Shown piece after piece: positions 61,301 through 64,000 of a DNA stretch of 64,000 nucleotides. The DNA is from Macrostomum hystrix (taxonomy: Eukaryota > Platyhelminthes > Macrostomidae), in assembly GCA_950097015.1 (NCBI GenBank), contig CATNEN010000008.1, positions 3,563,501 through 3,627,500 on the forward strand, written 5' to 3'. A program made the translations under genes and the position numbers. Under the pieces are notes generated by a model, which worked only from the letters and a program-made list of their open reading frames with translations, was not told where the DNA came from and ran no database searches. The number at the start of each line of letters is the position of its first letter. The stretch's first letter is position 1.

Positions 61301-63366
61301 GGCGAATCTCAGATTGAAAAATCTCAAATCGGCGAATCTCAGATTCAAAAATCTCAGATCGACGAATCTCAGATTGAAAAATCTCAAATCGGCGAATCTC
61401 AAATAGATGAAGTTCATATTAAAGAACTTTTCTGATTGAAAATCTTCAACAAAGATTTCTAAAATCGACGAATCTCAGATAAACGAATCTCAGATAAACG
61501 AATCTCAGATAAACGAATCTCAGATAAACGAATCTCAGATAAACGAATCTCAGATAAACGAATCTCAGATAAACGAATCTCAGATAAACGAATCTCAGAT
61601 AAACGAATCTTAGATAAACGAATCTCAGATAAACGAATCTTAGATTGAGAATTCAAATTTTAACAAATCTGAGAGTCTAAAATAAAATATAAAAAAACCA
61701 AATTTTCAAATTCAAAATCTCTTAACTCCCACAGGGTACTCACAGTCCCAGATCATCGGAGGGCCCTCGACTTTCCTCCGGCGCGCATTTCCATGCGGCC
61801 GGGCAGCTGGCGTTGCCGCTGGCGACCAGACCCAGCAGGGCTCGAACTTGCGACCTCTCTAGTACGGCTGCCAAAGGTAGAACGCCCGCCGCGGCGTTGG
61901 CTGCCGACTCGGCCGCTCGCCGGTCACCCAGAAACACCAGCCCCGCAGAGCCGCACTGACGAGCCAGTCTGGCCGCTGCAAGACCTTCGCTGACATCGCC
62001 TGGTGTCGTTTGCACTAAAAGTACAAGTCCGGAGCAGTCGGGCAGGCCGGCTGATTTCAGAAAGTCTTTGAAGTCCTGACTTCGGCCGTGGTTTACGAAT
62101 GCCAGTCGTCCAGAATTCGCTGCTGACGAGCTGCAGTTGACAAAGCTGACATTGCGACCCAGATCGGCGAGGATGTCGCGAGACTCCTCAAAAATCCTCA
62201 CTTCAGTGACGTCTGCATTGGCTACGAAGTTTCGCAGCTGATCGCCCAGCGGGTTGTCTTCGAAATCACCGACTGTCAGATGGTCGATCTGCCGGATAGC
62301 GGCTTGAATGCTCCGGCTTTGACTGGCGCTGTAGCTTGGGCCGTCTGCTGCCCGCACCTTCTGGGACTGTTGAAGACAGCGTTGGAGGCGATTGTGAGGA
62401 AGAAGGGGAAAAAGGAGAAAATGAAGAAGGAAGAAGGGGAAGAATGGGAAGAATGAAGAAGGGGAAGAAGGAAGAAGGGGAAGAAGGAAGAAGTGGAAGA
62501 AGGAAGAAGGGGAAGAATGAAGAAGGGAAAGAAGGAAAAAGGAGAAGAAGGAAGAAGGGGAAGAATGAAGAAGGGGAAGAAGGAAGAAGGGGAAGAAGGA
62601 AGAAAGGGAAGAATGAAGAAGGGAAAGAAGGAAAAAGGAGAAGAAGGAAGAAGGGGAAGAATGAAGAAGGGGAAGAAGGAAGAGGGGGAAGAGGGAAGAA
62701 GGGAAGAAGGAAGAAGGGGAAGAAGGAAGAAGGGGAAGAAGGAAGAAGGGGAAGAATGAAGAAGCGGAAGATGGAAGAAGGGGAAAAAGGAAGAAGGGGA
62801 AGAAGGAAAAGGAGAAGAAGGAAGAAGGAGAAAAAGAAGAAGCAGAAGAAGGAGAAGCGGAAGAGAAAGAAGAGGAAGAAGAGAACAAAATTGAAGTGTT
62901 TGAGCAGAAACTAGAACCATAAATAGAGCGCAGATCTGGCAGAAATTTGAAGAGAATGAATAAACATATTGAGTAACTAAAGAAGACACGCAGATACCGC
63001 AGCACTGACTAGCTGCTGCTGCTGTTGCTGATCTCCCTGTTGCTGGCGCGCCCTGGCAACGGCGCTGCCCGCCAGAGCCCCGGCCAGCATCAGCAGGCAG
63101 GCCAGCAGGGCCCGAATCGCCGCGCCCTTCCGTCCGGCCAGAAGCCGACGCCGCGGCTGGCCCCGCATCGCCGCCAACCCAGCCGACACGGACGATGGCG
63201 GCGCCGTTGAGCCGGCCGAGAACGGCTGCGACTCGGCGGCCGACGCGCCCAGCTGGAGCTGCGGCGGCAGCGGATCCGGCGCCAGGCTGTCGTTGAGCTC
63301 GGTGTCTGCCGACAAGTCGAAGTAGGCGTTCTGCGCGCTGGAGAACCTGGGCATACCGTTCAGCAT
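50584..63366 (-). CDS. Transferrin-receptor-like type II membrane protein, five exons
   Basis: Member of the transferrin receptor/glutamate carboxypeptidase II family. Exons (minus) are 63366-62998, 62366-61744, 52124-51597, 51309-51231 and 51093-50584. Every junction phase agrees, giving 702 residues (human TFRC 760). The cytoplasmic tail has YFDL (residues 15-18), a YxxPhi endocytosis-type motif. A membrane helix spans about 82-104. A PA-type domain follows, ending in ASCPAAWKC, very like the human receptor. The peptidase-like domain has QRYVLIGG, SVILAFWGDENSG and AYIALD, then a run of Ala coded by GCN triplets, then GGVGSQAEFAFNLGVP. The last exon is the helical dimerisation domain. Zinc ligands of the peptidase relatives are missing: GGPPS replaces GGHRD, and WGDENSG replaces WDAEEFG. 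It is therefore probably a non-enzymatic receptor. Its ligand cannot be inferred from sequence. Confidence 0.87.
51313..51540. repeat. 20-bp minisatellite at a TfR-like splice acceptor
   Basis: About 11 copies of gggtaatgttcattcatctg (20 bp). It fills the intron between exons 51597-52124 and 51231-51309 and ends only a few bases from the acceptor at 51309. In gene orientation each unit contains ccccag. Confidence 0.95.
51652..51725. repeat. Trinucleotide repeat coding polyalanine
   Basis: (CAG)n with CAGTAG-type interruptions on the plus strand. In the transferrin-receptor-like gene it reads GCT/ACT codons and gives a run of about 15 alanines preceded by Ala/Thr. It lies inside an exon whose donor (CCACT/gtgaga at 51597) keeps phase, so it appears to be translated. 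Confidence 0.85.
52190..52383. repeat. 7-bp tandem repeat (tagccac)n
   Basis: About 27 copies of ccactag with blocks of ctactag variants in recurring order. It lies about 70 bases upstream (gene orientation) of exon 52124-51597. Confidence 0.95.
52384..52450 (+). mobile_element. SINE body fragment
   Basis: Short piece matching the SINE segment gggcagatgtacacacctgt to gcttaggggtcag. Neither head nor tail is present. Confidence 0.65.
52686..53156 (+). pseudogene. C-terminal fragment of a mariner-type transposase
   Basis: 156 residues matching the second half of a DDE transposase: INSAEYIRMLQDHVLPWIR, then FVFQQDGAPAHTA with the second catalytic Asp, then WPPSSPDCSPLNYFVW. The N-terminal DNA-binding domain and the first catalytic Asp are absent. 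The third acidic residue (PLD in relatives) is Asn here, with 38 residues between the two positions. It cannot be an active transposase. Confidence 0.88.
53247..54678 (+). mobile_element. Tc1-like transposon nested in mariner
   Basis: 1,432-bp element with inverted repeats cactcagcaacattgaaaag and, at the far end, the complement of cactcagccacattgaaaag. There is one mismatch in at least 30 bp. It is bounded by TA at 53245-53246 and 54679-54680. It inserted into the 3' part of the older mariner copy, which itself sits in the large intron of the transferrin-receptor-like gene. Confidence 0.95.
53484..54503 (+). CDS. Tc1-like transposase, intact
   Basis: 339-residue transposase that cuts and pastes the element at TA sites. 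The N-terminal third is a helix-turn-helix DNA-binding region (AIGMLDAGMPIRAVARQIGR, then HTAIRKL) with a basic second half. The catalytic triad is complete: FTDESRF (first Asp), LQDDNAPPHRAA (second Asp) and SPDMNPIEHVWD (Glu). Exactly 34 residues separate the last two, the DD34E spacing of Tc1. The frame has no stops or shifts and the length is normal for the family. With near-identical inverted ends this suggests a young, possibly still mobile copy. The ATG was chosen as the first in frame, about 240 bases from the left end. Confidence 0.95.
   Translation: MVRQMTDLERARAIGMLDAGMPIRAVARQIGRSHTAIRKLQIKCRETGSVAHATRGLRLNMRSTTRRADRRLLRMVKGSPTLPATLLRLMWAERSRRGNVLSAQTIRRRLRESGLRSRKMRKRSRLTPTHVTSREQWAMQRVHWKQQWRRVIFTDESRFRLFRADGRIRVWRQPRQEMLPQHVQNSESQSASIHVWAGITMQAKTELVFLDAESYANLLQTRLLPFIDASCGGVGNCVLQDDNAPPHRAAAVAHLKELLHLRTLRWPSRSPDMNPIEHVWDYLKRSIRRDNPPQNVAQLRESLSTAWQQLPQDFLRRLVLGMPRRVSALLHSRGCYTRY
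54732..55014. other. Intron sequence right of the mariner element
   Basis: AT-rich intron sequence of the transferrin-receptor-like gene. Nothing was recognised. Confidence 0.5.
55015..55235. repeat. Degenerate ~40-bp repeat
   Basis: Five diverged copies of a unit containing cttgtctgtggacac and ctcatttctccagaagtct. They are more decayed than the other arrays, which suggests an old array no longer homogenised. Confidence 0.75.
55236..55659. other. Intron sequence between arrays
   Basis: Single-copy-looking sequence with no recognised feature. Confidence 0.5.
55660..57045. repeat. Degenerate 13-17-bp minisatellite
   Basis: About 85 variable copies based on cccgaatcttccccaaactc. Unit length varies between about 13 and 17 bp through differing runs of A and C. 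Longer blocks recur (aaactcgaaacttccccaac followed by cctgaatc). Minus-strand frames of up to 177 codons are artefacts. Confidence 0.93.
57046..57544. other. Intron sequence, possible old SINE
   Basis: Contains ctagttcaaatcctggg near 57400, a B-box-like motif. There is no convincing A box at the right distance, so no element is called. Nothing else was seen. Confidence 0.4.
57545..58965. repeat. 20-bp minisatellite with variable G run
   Basis: About 70 copies of gtgactattcagtcagggga with 2-6 G per unit and variants tttagtc, ctagtc and taagtc. In about 58600-58900 a two-unit repeat (gactagtcagtcagggtagt followed by a tttagtc unit) is amplified on its own. The G runs (up to six) recur every 20-23 bases on the plus strand. 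Confidence 0.95.
58966..59485. other. Intron sequence between arrays
   Basis: Single-copy-looking sequence with no gene or RNA recognised. Confidence 0.5.
59640..60075. repeat. 17-bp minisatellite with higher-order unit
   Basis: About 26 copies of gtgggatcttcaggaaa (17 bp), alternating with a 16-bp form containing ctcgag. Decayed copies extend left to about 59490. A block with gggttcttcagg and tcggatcttcggg recurs with a 117-bp offset (59777 and 59894). Confidence 0.93.
60152..60514 (+). mobile_element. Full-length tRNA-derived SINE, second copy
   Basis: 363-bp copy of the same family as 9265-9628, with A box tggcagagcggttatcg, B box aagttcgattcc and an ATT-rich tail. It is flanked by a 15-bp duplication, atgtttagtaagcgg, at 60137-60151 and 60515-60529. 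High similarity to the first copy and intact duplications point to recent activity. It lies in the large intron of the transferrin-receptor-like gene, opposite to the gene's direction. Confidence 0.92.
60530..61179. other. Intron sequence
   Basis: Single-copy-looking intron sequence. Short frames at 60625-60840 lack support. Confidence 0.5.
61180..61415. repeat. 30-bp repeat (two-part unit)
   Basis: About eight copies of a unit alternating gatcggcgaatctca and gattgaaaaatctca, some with gacga. The half-units (15 bp) resemble each other and the neighbouring 15-bp array, so both arrays probably share an origin. Confidence 0.93.
61470..61655. repeat. 15-bp minisatellite
   Basis: About 12 near-perfect copies of aaacgaatctcagat, in the same intron and related to the 30-bp array to its left. 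It ends about 90 bases from the donor at 61744. Confidence 0.95.
62395..62890. repeat. Half-kilobase purine tract (gaagaaggg)n
   Basis: Almost pure A/G on the plus strand, based on ggggaagaaggaagaa. In gene orientation it is a ~480-nt polypyrimidine tract filling the intron from the donor at 62998 to about 30 bases before the acceptor at 62366. Frames through it (Ser/Phe/Pro-rich one way, Lys/Glu/Gly-rich the other) are not coding. Confidence 0.95.
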
Positions 63367-63529
63367 GGCTGGCTGCTCACTTCTCACTGAGACTCAATGC
63401 TAGCAGCTGTGAAATTAAGAAAAATACTTAAATAAATAGCATACTTACATATCTTTACAAATTAACCCCAGTTCTTAGGTTCTTAGGTTTTTCCAGATTA
63501 TTTTTTACCTTCCAGGATCTTCACGGATA
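63367..63529. other. Upstream of the TfR-like gene
   Basis: Presumed 5' UTR and promoter. No core element was recognised. It runs directly into a 10-bp repeat array. Confidence 0.45.
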
Positions 63530-64000
63530 TTCCCAGATGATCCCAGATCATCCCAGATCATCCCAGATCATCCCTGATCTTCCCAGATCATCCCAGATCA
63601 TCCCATATCTTCCCAGATCATCCCAGAAAATCCCAGATCTTCCCAGATCATCCCAGATCATCCCAGATCATCCCATATCTTCCCAGATCATCCCAGAAAA
63701 TCCCAGATCTTCCCAGATCATCCCTGATCTTCCCAGATCATCCCAGATCATCCCATATCTTCCCAGATCATCCCAGAAAATCCCAGATCTTCCCAGATCA
63801 TCCCAGATCATCCCAGATCATCCCATATCTTCCCAGATCATCCCAGATCTTCCCAGATCTTCCCATATCATCCCATATCTTCCCTGATCTTCCCAGATCA
63901 TCCCAGATCTTCCCAGATCTTCCCATATCATCCCATATCATCCCAGATCTTCCCAGATCATCCCAGATCTTCCCAGATCATCCCAGATCATCCCATATCT
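63530..64000. repeat. 10-bp minisatellite, runs off the window end
   Basis: About 47 copies of a 10-bp unit, tcccagatca, alternating with tcccagatct and tcccatatct in recurring series. The array continues past the right edge of the window. Confidence 0.95.

Noticed and set aside
61740-63005. Single 421-codon minus-strand frame
   Set aside because: It reads from receptor exon 62366-61744 back through a pyrimidine-only intron. The Ser/Phe/Pro part is intron, and splice signals with matching phase support the exon limits.

Overview
The window is nuclear DNA of an animal. Genes are split by GT-AG introns, code for recognisable metazoan proteins (a ZIP9 zinc transporter, PEX2, IFT27, an SMCO4-like micro-membrane protein, PLAC8/cornifelin proteins, a TNF-like ligand, a transferrin-receptor-like protein), and sit among Tc1/mariner elements, tRNA-derived SINEs and an unusually dense set of tandem repeats. 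GC-rich exons in AT-rich, minisatellite-filled non-coding DNA would fit a flatworm such as Macrostomum or another lophotrochozoan, but that is inference. Nothing in the window fixes the species.

Layout. 0-2.7 kb: last three exons of an SLC25A34/35-type mitochondrial carrier (minus strand). 6.3-12 kb: a complete four-exon ZIP9 gene (minus), whose introns hold minisatellites, an LTR fragment and SINEs. 13.8-15 kb: PEX2 (plus), first exon not found. 16.2 kb: SMCO4-like small protein (plus). 16.5-21.3 kb: three minisatellites, two of them longer than 1.5 kb. 21.8-22.9 kb: three-exon TNF-like type II membrane protein (plus) behind a TATA box. 24-25.3 kb: IFT27/RABL4 (minus). 25.7-31.2 kb: one 5.5 kb array of a 19-bp unit. 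31.4-34.3 kb: two PLAC8 genes (minus) sharing a 345-bp identical core. 35.8-40.7 kb: a foldback-type element with ~450-bp inverted ends around a 3.6 kb higher-order 18-bp array. 41.1 kb: a MITE-like inverted-repeat element. 42.2-45.8 kb: a two-exon gene, tentatively GANP/MCM3AP-like (plus). 46.4-49.1 kb: a PLAC8 pseudogene and a third PLAC8 gene. 50.6-63.4 kb: a complete five-exon transferrin-receptor-like gene (minus), with a 9.6 kb intron that carries a Tc1 element nested in a mariner element, a full-length SINE and several arrays.

The genes do not form an operon or pathway. They are unrelated housekeeping and membrane genes, except for the local PLAC8 cluster. The striking property is architectural: many introns consist almost wholly of a minisatellite private to that intron, often starting within a few bases of the splice site, and at least eight arrays share a GATC-centred core. 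Most of the long open frames in the window are by-products of repeat units whose length is a multiple of three.

All exon boundaries were placed by eye from splice motifs, reading-phase agreement and remembered family sequences. No database search was run.
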